From: Mycobacterium sp. URHB0044
Lineage (GTDB): Bacteria > Actinomycetota > Actinomycetes > Mycobacteriales > Mycobacteriaceae
Direction of reading: 5' to 3'
Length of the DNA stretch: 64,000 nucleotides
Assembly: GCF_000620625.1 (NCBI RefSeq)
Contig: NZ_JIAW01000008.1
Location: forward strand, 1 to 64,000
Shown here in pieces: positions 52,083 to 61,215 of this stretch. Both the position numbers and the translations under genes were made by a program. Position 1 is the stretch's first letter. Every line of letters starts with the position of its first letter. The notes under the pieces were generated by a model that saw only the letters and a program-made list of their open reading frames with translations, searched no databases and was not told the origin of the DNA.

Positions 52083-52925
52083 GTGATCGACGATCAGCTA
52101 CGTGAGATCCGGACACCGGCGGGCGCGCTGCGCTACTACGACACTGGCACCGGGCAGCCGCTACTGTTCCTGCACGGGTCCGGTCCCGGTGTCACCGGCT
52201 GGCGGAACTTCCGGGGCATCGTGCCGACGTTTGCGAAGCAGTTCCGTTGTCTCGTCCTCGAATTCCCCGGATTCGGCGTCAGTGACGACTTCGGTGGCCA
52301 CCCGATGATCACCGCACAGGGCACCGTGGCGCCGTTTCTCGACGCTCTCGGCGTTGATCGCGTGGACATCGTGGGCAACTCGATGGGCGGAAGCGTCGGC
52401 ATCAGTTTCGCGATCAACCATCGCGACCGCATCGGCAGGTTGGTCACGATCGGCGGCATCGGCACGAACGTGTTCAGCCCCGGACCCAGCGAGGGCATCC
52501 GGCTCCTGCAGGAGTTCACCGAGGACCCCACCCGGCAACGGTTGGTCGACTGGTTGCGCTCGATGGTCTACGACGAGTCGTTGGTCACCGATGAGTTGAT
52601 CGACGAGCGTTGGACGCTCGCGACCGATCCGGAGACATTGGCGGCCGCCCGACGGATGTACGGCAAGGCAGCCTTCGCGCAGATGATGTCCGCGATGAAG
52701 GCCGCCGACGTGCCCATGCCGTGGGCACAGATGCACAAGGTGGCTGCCCCGACCCTGCTCACGTGGGGTCGCGACGATCGCGTCAGCCCGCTGGACATGG
52801 CGTTGATCCCGATGCGCACCATCCCCAATGCCGAACTGCACGTGTTCCCCAACTGCGGGCATTGGGCGATGATCGAGGCGAAGCAGGCATTCGAGAGCAC
52901 GGTGCTGGCGTTCCTGACGCGCTGA
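52083..52925 (+). CDS. HsaD-like meta-cleavage-product hydrolase
   Basis: A 280-residue alpha/beta hydrolase. Oxyanion region LFLHGSGPGVTGWRNFRGIV, nucleophile GNSMGGSVGISFAI, acid in TWGRDDRVSPLDMALIPMR, and His in NCGHWAMIEAKQAF match the carbon-carbon hydrolases BphD/HsaD. HsaD cleaves 4,9-DSHA in steroid degradation. Start GTG 52083 has GGAGG at 52074. Divergent from yrbEA. Confidence 0.83.
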   Translation: MIDDQLREIRTPAGALRYYDTGTGQPLLFLHGSGPGVTGWRNFRGIVPTFAKQFRCLVLEFPGFGVSDDFGGHPMITAQGTVAPFLDALGVDRVDIVGNSMGGSVGISFAINHRDRIGRLVTIGGIGTNVFSPGPSEGIRLLQEFTEDPTRQRLVDWLRSMVYDESLVTDELIDERWTLATDPETLAAARRMYGKAAFAQMMSAMKAADVPMPWAQMHKVAAPTLLTWGRDDRVSPLDMALIPMRTIPNAELHVFPNCGHWAMIEAKQAFESTVLAFLTR

Positions 52926-52941
52926 CGCGTCAGGATTGCGA

Positions 52942-53742
52942 TCAGGTCTTCTGGGTCAGGCCGGCGTCGACGACGAGTTGAGTTCCGGTGATGTAGCGGG
53001 CTTCGTCCGAGGCCAGGAAGATCACCGCGTTCGCGACATCGACGGGCTCGACCCACGGCACTGGGAGAAGGTTCCGTGCCCGCAGCACCTGCGCGGCATC
53101 GTCAGCCGTCGGAGCGTCCAGATCGGGTCGCAGCCGCCTGAATGTCGCCTCGTTGAGCACCATGGCGGTGCCGACCGCACCGGGATGTACGGTGTTGACC
53201 CGGATGCCGCGGGGCCCGAGTTCGTTGGCCAGCGTACGAGCCAGGCCCACTACCGCGTGCTTGCTTGCGGTGTAGTGCGCACTGTTGGCAGTGCCGCGTA
53301 AACCGTTGGTGGAACTGATGATGACGATCGAACCGCCATCCGCGCCCATGAGGCCGGCGGACGCCTTCACTGTGTGCCACACGCCGGTCAGGTTGATGCC
53401 GATGGTGGACTGCCAGTCCTCCTCGGTCAGCTCCCAGGTGGGTGCCCCGGCGGCATGGACGCCGGCATTGGCCACCACGACGTCGAGCCTGCCGAGCTCC
53501 GCCACGCCGGTACCGATCGCGATGCTCAGTGCGTCGACATCGCGCACGTCGGCAAGACCGATGACGCACCGCCGGCCGCACTTCTCGACGGCGGCAGCGG
53601 TGTCGCGCAAGGCTTCCGCGGCATCGGGTACGTCGAGCGCGATGACGTCGGCACCCTCTTCGGCGAACCGCTCGCAGTGCGTGCGGCCAGTCCCACGGCT
53701 CGCACCGGTGACCACCGCGACCTTGTCGATCAGACCCGACAT
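52942..53742 (-). CDS. Mycofactocin-coupled short-chain dehydrogenase
   Basis: A 266-residue SDR. VTGASRGTGRTHCERFAEEG binds the nucleotide; catalytic Ser and Tyr are in IISSTNGLRGTANSAHYTAS, with Lys following. VPWVEPVDVANAVIFLASDE and the insert after the active site are features of SDRs that carry NAD as a bound cofactor regenerated by mycofactocin. It likely oxidises a hydroxyl on the substrate. ATG 53742 shares a base with the stop of the monooxygenase gene. Confidence 0.82.
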   Translation of the reverse strand: MSGLIDKVAVVTGASRGTGRTHCERFAEEGADVIALDVPDAAEALRDTAAAVEKCGRRCVIGLADVRDVDALSIAIGTGVAELGRLDVVVANAGVHAAGAPTWELTEEDWQSTIGINLTGVWHTVKASAGLMGADGGSIVIISSTNGLRGTANSAHYTASKHAVVGLARTLANELGPRGIRVNTVHPGAVGTAMVLNEATFRRLRPDLDAPTADDAAQVLRARNLLPVPWVEPVDVANAVIFLASDEARYITGTQLVVDAGLTQKT

Positions 53743-55355
53743 CACGAGGCCTTGATCAGGCTGAAACCCTTGTAACCGGCGGCGGCAACCTCGTCGCAGA
53801 TGTCGTTGTAGACGGCAAAACCGCCGATGAACAACATGAATCCCCGTGGCTTACCGGGCACGTTGGCACCCATGTACCAGGAGTTGGCCTTGGTGAACAG
53901 CGTCGCCTCGGCACGTTGGGAGCATTCGGCGATCCAAGACTCCACAGCCTCCGGGGTGGCCTCGATGGCCGAGTGGCCGTGCTCGTCCATATGGGCGATG
54001 GCGGCGGCGATCCAGTTCACGTGCGCCTCGGCGTGCAACACCATATTGGTCAGGACGGCGGGCGCGCCTGGCCCGGATACCACGAACAGGTTGGGGAACC
54101 CGTCGATGCCCAGGCCGAGATAGGTCCGCGGACCGTCCCGCCAGTCGTCACGGAGCACCTCTCCCCCGCGTCCGACGATGTCGATCTTGGCCAAGGTGCC
54201 GGTCATCGCGTCGAAACCCGTTGCGAGCACGATCATGTCGAGGTCGTAGTGGGCCTCCGTGGTGTTGATTCCTCCCGCGTCGATGGAGACGATCGGGGTC
54301 TTGCGCACGCTGACCAGGGTGACGGTGGGTTTGTTGAAGGTCTCGAAGTAGTGGCTGTCGGTGCAGATTCGCTTGGTCCCGATGGGATGGTCGTCGGGTA
54401 TCAGCAGTTCGACGACCTCCGGGTCGTCGACAATGGCGCGGATCTTCTCCACGTAGAACTTCTTGGCCTCTTCGTTGGCCGTCGGGTCGATCATCTGATC
54501 GGGGAATGTCTTGGAGAACAGCACACCGCCCAGCTGCCATCGTCTTTCGAACGCGGCTCGACGTTCTTCGGGCGTGTGCTCCATGGTCGGTTTGGCGGCG
54601 GTGATGTGCGGCGACCCGCCGCCGCTGCGCCAGGACAACCGACGGCGCTCGTCGTAGTTGGCCTTGATGTCGGCAACGTCCTCCGGCGTCAGCGTTCGGT
54701 TGCCTGCGGGGACGCTGTAGTTGGGCGTGCGTTGAAAGACGTAGAGGTGGGCGGCCTGCTCCGCGATGACCGGGATGGATTGGATGCCTGACGATCCGGT
54801 GCCGATCACCGCGATCCGCTTGCCAGTGAAGTCCACGCCGTCGTGCGGCCAGTGCGCGGTGTGGTGCACTTCCCCGGCGAAGGTGTCGAGGCCGTCGAAG
54901 TTCGGGGTCATCGCGGCGGACAGTGGGCCCGTAGCCATCACGCAGAACCGGGTATCGATCACCTCGCCCGCATCGGTGGTCACGGTCCAGCGCAAGGTGT
55001 CCTCGTCCAGGACGGCGGAGGTGACCCGCGCGTTGAACGTGATGCCGGTGCGTAGGTCCAGCTTGTCGGCGACCCAGTTGACGTAGCGGAGGATTTCGGC
55101 CTGGGTGGCGTACTTCTCGGTCCAGGTCCACTCCTGCTGCAGGTCGGCGGAGAAGGAGTAGCAGTAGTCGACGCTTTCGACGTCGCAGCGCGCGCCTGGG
55201 TAGCGGTTGAAGTACCAGGTGCCACCGACGTCCGGAGCAGCTTCGAACACCCGTACCGACAGTCCCTGGGAACGCAGCTTGTGCAGCGCGTACAGGCCAC
55301 CGAAACCGGCACCAACCACGACGACATCGACTTGCTTCTGCGCGGCGCTACTCAC
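53742..55355 (-). CDS. Baeyer-Villiger flavin monooxygenase (cyclohexanone monooxygenase type)
   Basis: A 537-residue class B monooxygenase. FAD site VVVVGAGFGGLYALHKLRSQ, GGTWYFNRYPGARCDVESVD, the BVMO fingerprint FAGEVHHTAHWPHDG, and the NADPH site IAVIGTGSSGIQSIPVIAEQ are intact. It turns ketones into esters or lactones with NADPH and O2. Start GTG 55355. With the downstream SDR it could open a ketone made by alcohol oxidation, such as a steroid C17 or side-chain ketone. Confidence 0.87.
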   Translation of the reverse strand: MSSAAQKQVDVVVVGAGFGGLYALHKLRSQGLSVRVFEAAPDVGGTWYFNRYPGARCDVESVDYCYSFSADLQQEWTWTEKYATQAEILRYVNWVADKLDLRTGITFNARVTSAVLDEDTLRWTVTTDAGEVIDTRFCVMATGPLSAAMTPNFDGLDTFAGEVHHTAHWPHDGVDFTGKRIAVIGTGSSGIQSIPVIAEQAAHLYVFQRTPNYSVPAGNRTLTPEDVADIKANYDERRRLSWRSGGGSPHITAAKPTMEHTPEERRAAFERRWQLGGVLFSKTFPDQMIDPTANEEAKKFYVEKIRAIVDDPEVVELLIPDDHPIGTKRICTDSHYFETFNKPTVTLVSVRKTPIVSIDAGGINTTEAHYDLDMIVLATGFDAMTGTLAKIDIVGRGGEVLRDDWRDGPRTYLGLGIDGFPNLFVVSGPGAPAVLTNMVLHAEAHVNWIAAAIAHMDEHGHSAIEATPEAVESWIAECSQRAEATLFTKANSWYMGANVPGKPRGFMLFIGGFAVYNDICDEVAAAGYKGFSLIKAS

Positions 55356-55477
55356 GCTGAGCAGGTTAGGGCTGCCACCCCTCGCACCATCGTGGGATTC
55401 CCGGTCAACGGACGACCTACCAAGGAAATCCCTCTTACCGGGCGCGGACAGTGCGTCTCGGACCGGCGCCCGGCACC

Positions 55478-56527
55478 ATGCCACACATGTTCGACACGCC
55501 GATCCGATCGCGCTCGATGCTGCTCGTCGTGAACGACGTGATCGAGGAAACCGCCGACGCTCGCTCCCTAGTGTTCGGGCTACCCGAGGACCGGCCGGAA
55601 CGCCTCGCCTATCGGCCGGGCCAGTTCCTGACGCTGCGTATTCCCAGCGACGCGACAGGCTCGGTCGCCAGGTGCTATTCGCTGGCGAGTTCGCCGCACG
55701 TCGACCCCGCGCCCAAGGTAACGGTGAAGCGCACGGCAGGCGGATACGGGTCGAACTGGTTGTGCGACAACGTCACCGTAGGAGACCACGTCGAGGTGCT
55801 GCCGCCGTCGGGTGCCTTCAGCCCCGGCGAGCTCGATCGCGACTTCCTGCTCTGGGCAGGCGGCAGCGGTATCACGCCGGTGATGTCCATCCTGAAGTCG
55901 GCGTTGACCGCGGGCTCGGGCGAGGTGGTGTTGCTCTACGCCAACCGTGACGAGCGTTCGGTCATCTTCGGCGATGAGCTGCGCGCCCTGACCGCCGTTT
56001 ACCCGCGGCGGCTGTCGGTCATGCACTGGCTGGAGTCGGTGCAGGGTCTGCCGTCAGGCGAACAGCTGGCGGCGTTCGCCGCGCACTACGACGGATTCGA
56101 GTCGTACGTGTGCGGTCCGGGACCGTTCATGGCCACCGTGCACGACGCGTTGTCCGCGGCAGGTGTGCCCCGTGGCCACGTCCATGCCGAGGTGTTCAGT
56201 TCCCTGGCCGGTGACCCGTTCGACGCTCCAGCCCCGACCCCGGACGACGTTGGCGACGCCGCGACCGTCGAAGTCTCCCTGGACGGTCGGCGCCACACCG
56301 TCCGATGGCCGCGCAACCGCAGCCTGGTCGACGCGATGCTAGCGGTGGGCATCGACGTGCCGTACTCCTGCCAGGAAGGTCGGTGCGGGTCGTGTGCGTG
56401 CACCGTCGTGGCGGGCCGGGTGGACATGCCGCCCAGTGACATCTTGGGGCCTGACGATCTACAGGCCGGCCTCGTGCTCGGCTGTCAGGCACGGCCTGTG
56501 ACCGACGAGATCACCATCGAGTTCTGA
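55478..56527 (+). CDS. KshB-like ferredoxin/FAD reductase
   Basis: A 349-residue three-domain reductase: FAD domain with PGQFLTLRIPSDATGSVARC and YSLASSP, NADH domain with WAGGSGITPVMSILKSALTA, and C-terminal [2Fe-2S] domain with SCQEGRCGSCACTVVAGRV and a later Cys in LGCQARP. It strongly resembles KshB, the electron donor of 3-ketosteroid 9-alpha-hydroxylase; the KshA C-terminus lies at the right end of this window. ATG 55478 or 55487 may be the start. Confidence 0.83.
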   Translation: MPHMFDTPIRSRSMLLVVNDVIEETADARSLVFGLPEDRPERLAYRPGQFLTLRIPSDATGSVARCYSLASSPHVDPAPKVTVKRTAGGYGSNWLCDNVTVGDHVEVLPPSGAFSPGELDRDFLLWAGGSGITPVMSILKSALTAGSGEVVLLYANRDERSVIFGDELRALTAVYPRRLSVMHWLESVQGLPSGEQLAAFAAHYDGFESYVCGPGPFMATVHDALSAAGVPRGHVHAEVFSSLAGDPFDAPAPTPDDVGDAATVEVSLDGRRHTVRWPRNRSLVDAMLAVGIDVPYSCQEGRCGSCACTVVAGRVDMPPSDILGPDDLQAGLVLGCQARPVTDEITIEF

Positions 56528-56624
56528 CGCTTCCGAATTGTCGTCCGCTGACCGGGAAGAAACCCCACGGTAACGCGGTCGCAGGGTCCACCATCGAGAA
56601 AGACTTGCTACGAAAGGGCAGAGC

Positions 56625-57806
56625 ATGAGCGAGCGGGTACTCGACAGGATCAACGGCATTGCCGACGAACTGCGCGAGCAGGCTTGGGAGGCAGAGCGTC
56701 TGGGGCGTTTGCCCGACGAGACCGTCAAGAGCCTCAAGAACGCCGGCTCGATTCGGCTGTTGCAGCCCGAGAAGCACGCCGGGTTCGAGGTGCATCCTCG
56801 CGAGTTCGCCGAGACCGTGATGGCGACGGCCGCATTGGACCCAGCGTCGGGATGGATCAACGGCGTGGTCGGCGTGCATCCGTACCAGTTGGCCTACGCC
56901 GATCCCCGCGTCGGCGAGGAGGTGTGGGCCGACGACGTCGACACCTGGGTGGCCTCGCCGTACGCGCCGCAGGGCGTGGCCAAGCCGGTCGATGGCGGCT
57001 ACCTGTTCAACGGACACTGGCAGTTCAGTTCCGGCACGGACCACTGCGACTGGATCATCTTGGGCGCCATGCTCGGCGACGCCGACGGCAAGCCGGTGAT
57101 GCCGCCGCAGATGTTGCACATGATTTTGCCGCGTAAGGACTACGAGATCGTCGAGGATTCGTGGGACGTAGTTGGTCTGCGCGGCACCGGCTCCAAGGAC
57201 GTCATCGTCCGCGACGCCTTCGTGCCCGCCTACCGGACGATGGACGCGATCAAGGTCATGGATGGCACGGCGCAGCTTGAGGCCGGCATGACCAAGACGC
57301 TCTACCTGATGCCGTGGTCGACGATGTTCCCCCTCGGCATCTCGTCGGCAGTGATCGGCATCGCCGAGGGGGCGCTGGCGGCGCACCTGGACTATCAGCG
57401 AGAGCGGGTGGGCGCCAACGGCACTGCGATCAAGGACGACCCCTACGTCATGTACGCCGTCGCGGAGGCGGCCGCCGACATCAATGCGGCCCGTCAGGAA
57501 CTGCTGGCCAACGTCGACCGCATCTACGACATCGTCGATGCGGGCAAGGAGGTCTCGTTCGAAGACCGGGCGGCCGGCCGCCGTACCCAGGTGCGTGCCG
57601 TGTGGCGTGCCGTCGCCGCGGTGGATGCGATCTTCGGTCGCTCGGGCGGCAACGCGATGCGGATGGACAAGCCCTTGCAGCGGTACTGGCGCGACGCGCA
57701 CACCGGTCTGGCGCATGCCATCCACGTGCCCGGCACCGTGTACCACGCCTCCGCGCTGAGTTCCCTCGGCGTCGATCCGCAGGGTCCGCTGCGAGCGATG
57801 ATCTGA
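56625..57806 (+). CDS. HsaA-like flavin-dependent monooxygenase
   Basis: A 393-residue acyl-CoA-dehydrogenase-fold protein. MATAALDPASGWINGVVGVH, HWQFSSGTDHCDWIILGAML, DSWDVVGLRGTGSKDVIVRD and FGRSGGNAMRMDKPLQRYWR match HsaA, the oxygenase that hydroxylates 3-HSA to the catechol 3,4-DHSA using FMNH2 from HsaB. No hsaB gene is in this window. It lies 2 bp upstream of an hsaC-like gene. Confidence 0.84.
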   Translation: MSERVLDRINGIADELREQAWEAERLGRLPDETVKSLKNAGSIRLLQPEKHAGFEVHPREFAETVMATAALDPASGWINGVVGVHPYQLAYADPRVGEEVWADDVDTWVASPYAPQGVAKPVDGGYLFNGHWQFSSGTDHCDWIILGAMLGDADGKPVMPPQMLHMILPRKDYEIVEDSWDVVGLRGTGSKDVIVRDAFVPAYRTMDAIKVMDGTAQLEAGMTKTLYLMPWSTMFPLGISSAVIGIAEGALAAHLDYQRERVGANGTAIKDDPYVMYAVAEAAADINAARQELLANVDRIYDIVDAGKEVSFEDRAAGRRTQVRAVWRAVAAVDAIFGRSGGNAMRMDKPLQRYWRDAHTGLAHAIHVPGTVYHASALSSLGVDPQGPLRAMI

Positions 57807-57808
57807 CC

Positions 57809-58717
57809 ATGGCCGACATCACCAGCCTCGGCTACGTCACCGTCGAGTCCGCGAGCATCGATCGCTGGCGCCACTTCGCCTTCGGCGTACTGGGTTTCGC
57901 CGAGGGCACCGGCCCCGACCCTGCGGCCCTCTATCTACGGATGGACGAGCGTGCCGCCCGCATCATCGTCACGCCCGGCGAGCGGGATCGTGTGGTGACC
58001 GTGGGATGGGAGGTCCGCGATAACCCTGCGCTGGAGCGCGTCAAGACCGCGCTGGACGGGGCCGGAGTTCCGTTCAAGGAATTGGCTCTGGCTGACGCGG
58101 ACGTACGTCGGGTGGAAGAAGTCATCACGTTCGACGATCCGGCGGGCACCACGGTCGAGGTGTTCCACGGCGCGGTGCTGGACCACAGCCCCGTTGTGAC
58201 GCCGTTCGGAGCGCGTTTCGTCACGGGCGATCAAGGACTCGGTCACGTCGTCGTGCCCGCCACTGATCCCGGCGGGTTGTACGAGTTCTACACCGAGGTG
58301 CTCGGCTTTCGCTCCCGCGGCGCCTTCCGGGTTCCGGTGCCCGCCGAGTTCGGCCCGGTTCGCGTCCGGTTCCTCGGGATCAACGAGCGTCACCACAGCC
58401 TGGCGATCTGCCCCGCCGCGCACCAACGCGACCCTGGACTGGTGCATCTGATGGTCGAGGTCGACTCCCTCGACGCCGTCGGGCAGGCGCTGGACCGGGT
58501 AAACAAGGACGGCTTCCAGTTGTCGTCGACCCTCGGCCGTCACACCAACGACAAGATGGTGTCGTTCTACGTGCGTGCCCCCGGCGACTGGGACATCGAA
58601 TTCGGCACCGACGGAATGCGAGTTGACGAAACGCGCTACACCGCAGAGGAAATCACCGCAGACAGTTATTGGGGTCATGCATGGGTGAGCGACCTGCCGG
58701 CGGCGATGCGGCCATGA
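57809..58717 (+). CDS. HsaC-like extradiol ring-cleavage dioxygenase
   Basis: A 302-residue two-domain type I extradiol dioxygenase. Metal ligands are readable as His in LGHVVVPATDPGG, His in LVHLMVEVDSLDAV and Glu in WDIEFGTDGMRV. HsaC cleaves ring A of the steroid catechol. Start ATG 57809 is 2 bp after the hsaA-like stop, and its stop overlaps the next start (ATGA), so these three genes are coupled. Confidence 0.85.
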   Translation: MADITSLGYVTVESASIDRWRHFAFGVLGFAEGTGPDPAALYLRMDERAARIIVTPGERDRVVTVGWEVRDNPALERVKTALDGAGVPFKELALADADVRRVEEVITFDDPAGTTVEVFHGAVLDHSPVVTPFGARFVTGDQGLGHVVVPATDPGGLYEFYTEVLGFRSRGAFRVPVPAEFGPVRVRFLGINERHHSLAICPAAHQRDPGLVHLMVEVDSLDAVGQALDRVNKDGFQLSSTLGRHTNDKMVSFYVRAPGDWDIEFGTDGMRVDETRYTAEEITADSYWGHAWVSDLPAAMRP

Positions 58718-60174
58718 CCGACGACGTCACCCCTCTGCCAGCCTCGGCTATCACGTCGTGGGATGACGAAGCCGACGTCGTCATCGCCGGCTACGGCGTG
58801 GCGGGCGCGGCAGCGGCCGTCGAAGCGACCCGCGCCGGTGCCGACGTCCTGGTGCTCGAACGCACCGGCTCCTGGGGCGGCGCGGCAGCCATGGCTGGTG
58901 GGTTCATCTACCTCGGCGGCGGCACTCCGATTCAAAAGGCCTGCGGGTTCGAGGATTCCACGGACAACATGGCCGCGTTCCTCAACGCCGCCATGGGCCC
59001 GGGCGCCGACGAGAACCGGATCGCCGACTACTGCGCGGGCAGCATCGAGCACTTCGACTGGCTGGTCGGCTGCGGTGTCCCCTTCCGCGCGGCGTTCTTC
59101 GGCGAGCCGGGCTGGGAACCGATGGGCGACGAAGGCTTGATGTACAGCGGCGGCGAGAACTCGTTCCCGTTCAACACCATCGCCGACCCCGCACCGCGGG
59201 GCCACGTGCCCCAGATGTCGAACAAGAAGCAGGGCGAGGCCAGTGCCGGCTTCATGCTGATGAAGCCTCTCGTCGACACCGCCACCGCCGCCGGGGCGCG
59301 TGCTCTGTACGACGTGCGGGTGCAACGACTCGTCGTCGAGTCCGACGGCAGGGTCGTCGGACTCGTGGGGCGTCGATACGGGACCGAGGTCGCCATCCAT
59401 GCCCGCCGCGGCGTGGTGCTGGCGACCGGCAGCTTCGCCTACAACGACGCGATGGTGGCCCAGTACGCCCCACGGATCGCGGGACGGCCGGCCGCGTCGA
59501 TCGAACAGCACGACGGTCGCGCGATCCGGATGGCCCAGGCCCTCGGCGCGGACCTCGCACACATGGATGCCACCGAGGTGGCGATCTTCATCGACCCGCA
59601 GCAGTTGGTACGCGGCATCCTGGTCAACGGGCGCGGCCAGCGTTACGTCGCGGAGGACACCTATCCGGGCCGGGTCGGGCAGCTCACCCTCTATCACCAG
59701 GACAACACCGCATACCTCATCGTCGACGACGACGCCCAGCAGGAGGCCATGGCGTCGCTGTCACCGCAGATGATGATGCGCCCGCCGACCTGGGTGTGCG
59801 ACACGGTCGCCGACCTGGAGACGGAGATCGGTCTTCCAACCGGGTCGCTTCAGGCGACGGTGTCTGCATACAACGACGGCGCCGCCCACGGCGAGGACCC
59901 GTTGCTGCACAAGAAGCCGCAGTGGCTCAGGCCCCTCGTCTCACCGTTTGGTGCCATCGACCTGCGCGAATCCACCGGCGGCTTCACCCTCGGCGGCCTG
60001 CTAACCAGCCTCGACGCCGAGGTTCTGCACGTCAGCGGTGAACCGGTTCCCGGGCTTTACGCCGCGGGGCGTTCCACTGCGGGGCTGGCCGCATGGGGTT
60101 ACGCCAGCGGTATCTCGTTGGGTGACGGCAGCTTCTACGGCCGCCGCGCGGGACGTTCGGCCGCCAAGGGCTGA
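58714..60174 (+). CDS. FAD-binding dehydrogenase of the KstD/fumarate reductase superfamily
   Basis: A 486-residue flavoprotein. Dinucleotide motif VVIAGYGVAGAAAAVEATRA, GSWGGAAAMAGGFIYLGGGT, and the C-terminal FAD segment PGLYAAGRSTAGLAAWGYAS follow the KstD pattern. KstD enzymes introduce the ring-A double bond; related members act on other ketosteroid or enoate bonds, so precise specificity is open. The start ATG 58714 overlaps the dioxygenase stop by 4 bp. Confidence 0.75.
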   Translation: MTDDVTPLPASAITSWDDEADVVIAGYGVAGAAAAVEATRAGADVLVLERTGSWGGAAAMAGGFIYLGGGTPIQKACGFEDSTDNMAAFLNAAMGPGADENRIADYCAGSIEHFDWLVGCGVPFRAAFFGEPGWEPMGDEGLMYSGGENSFPFNTIADPAPRGHVPQMSNKKQGEASAGFMLMKPLVDTATAAGARALYDVRVQRLVVESDGRVVGLVGRRYGTEVAIHARRGVVLATGSFAYNDAMVAQYAPRIAGRPAASIEQHDGRAIRMAQALGADLAHMDATEVAIFIDPQQLVRGILVNGRGQRYVAEDTYPGRVGQLTLYHQDNTAYLIVDDDAQQEAMASLSPQMMMRPPTWVCDTVADLETEIGLPTGSLQATVSAYNDGAAHGEDPLLHKKPQWLRPLVSPFGAIDLRESTGGFTLGGLLTSLDAEVLHVSGEPVPGLYAAGRSTAGLAAWGYASGISLGDGSFYGRRAGRSAAKG

Positions 60175-60188
60175 CTGCCTCCGTCCAC

Positions 60189-60217
60189 ACCGGCCGCACG
60201 CGTGGCGTGCGGCCGGT
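60189..60217. terminator. Hairpin terminator after the KstD-like gene
   Basis: ACCGGCCGCACGC and GCGTGCGGCCGGT form a perfect 13-bp stem with a 3-nt loop, 15 bp after the stop codon and followed by TCTTCG. It should end the hsaA-hsaC-kstD-like transcript. Confidence 0.8.
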
Positions 60218-60294
60218 CTTCGCATGCGTCGAGCGCCCTGGAACACATTCGCTCAGCCAAGTGACAACAGCCACATCAATATGGTACAAACAGG

Positions 60295-60315
60295 CATATT
60301 CCTATTAGGAATATG
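60295..60315. promoter_or_regulatory. 21-bp palindrome, candidate IclR operator
   Basis: CATATTCCTA-T-TAGGAATATG is a perfect 10-bp inverted repeat around a single base, 34 bp before the iclR start. A further TCCTATTCG lies just downstream (60316-60324). Such AT-rich palindromes are typical IclR-type sites; autoregulation is likely. Confidence 0.65.
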
Positions 60316-60348
60316 TCCTATTCGAAACGATGACCTTGGAGGCGCCTC

Positions 60349-61215
60349 ATGACGGAGCTCGAGACGAACACCGTCGAATCGACCACCCCCAGCGCGGTCA
60401 TCGACAGGGTGTCGCTGGTACTCGACGCCTTCGAGGGGCCCGGGCGGCTGACCTTGGCGCAGATCGTCCGCCGCACGGGCTTGCCGCGCTCCTCGGCGCA
60501 CCGGATGCTCGAACGCCTGGTGGCACTGCGTTGGCTGCGCCGCACCGGACGTGACTATGAACTCGGCATGCGACTAGTCGAACTTGGTTCACTCGCCGTG
60601 CACCAGGATCGGATGCACAAGGCAGCAATCCCCCTGCTGCACGAATTGCACCGTGCCACCGGCCTCGTCGTGCACCTGGCGATCCTCGACGGCTCCGACG
60701 TGGTGTACCTCGACAAGGTCGGCGACCGGATGATGGCGGCGCTGCCGACCCGCGTCGGCGGCAGACAACCGGCCCACTGCACGGCCGTCGGCAAGGCCAT
60801 CCTGGCCTACCGGGGTCATGCAGCGGAGGTGGTCGGCACCGGACTGCTGACCCGAAAGACCAAGTACTCCCTCAGCACCGCCGCACAACTCGGCACCGAA
60901 CTCGACAGGGTCCGCTCCCACGGCGTGGCCTTCGACCGTGAAGAGTCCGTCGCCGGATTCGGTTGTGTCGCAGCGCCGATCGGCGGCCCCGGCGATGCGG
61001 CCGCAGCGATTTCCGTGTGCGGGCCGATGAGCCGCATGCAGTTCGACCAGCGACTCGCAGCCCCGGTGCGGATGGCAGCGATGGGCATCTGGCGCAACGT
61101 CGACGACGGCCCTCAGCGGGTCGCTCCCACCCTGCAGCAGATGCGTCCGCTGCGTCTGGGACCCAATGCCCGGCCCACGTCGTCGCCGCAGACGGCGGCC
61201 CTGCAGTACGCGTGA
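60349..61215 (+). CDS. IclR-family transcriptional regulator
   Basis: A 288-residue protein: winged HTH LTLAQIVRRTGLPRSSAHRM and a ligand-binding domain with VVYLDKVGDRMMAALPTRVG and RQPAHCTAVGKAILAY. Start ATG 60349 has GGAGGCGCC upstream. IclR proteins commonly control aromatic and steroid catabolic genes. The esterase gene starts on its stop (GTGA). Confidence 0.9.
   Translation: MTELETNTVESTTPSAVIDRVSLVLDAFEGPGRLTLAQIVRRTGLPRSSAHRMLERLVALRWLRRTGRDYELGMRLVELGSLAVHQDRMHKAAIPLLHELHRATGLVVHLAILDGSDVVYLDKVGDRMMAALPTRVGGRQPAHCTAVGKAILAYRGHAAEVVGTGLLTRKTKYSLSTAAQLGTELDRVRSHGVAFDREESVAGFGCVAAPIGGPGDAAAAISVCGPMSRMQFDQRLAAPVRMAAMGIWRNVDDGPQRVAPTLQQMRPLRLGPNARPTSSPQTAALQYA

Noticed and set aside
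55356..55477. GGGATT...AATCCC inverted repeat between the BVMO and KshB-like genes
   Set aside because: Arms are only six bases with about 27 bp between, expected by chance in such an interval.
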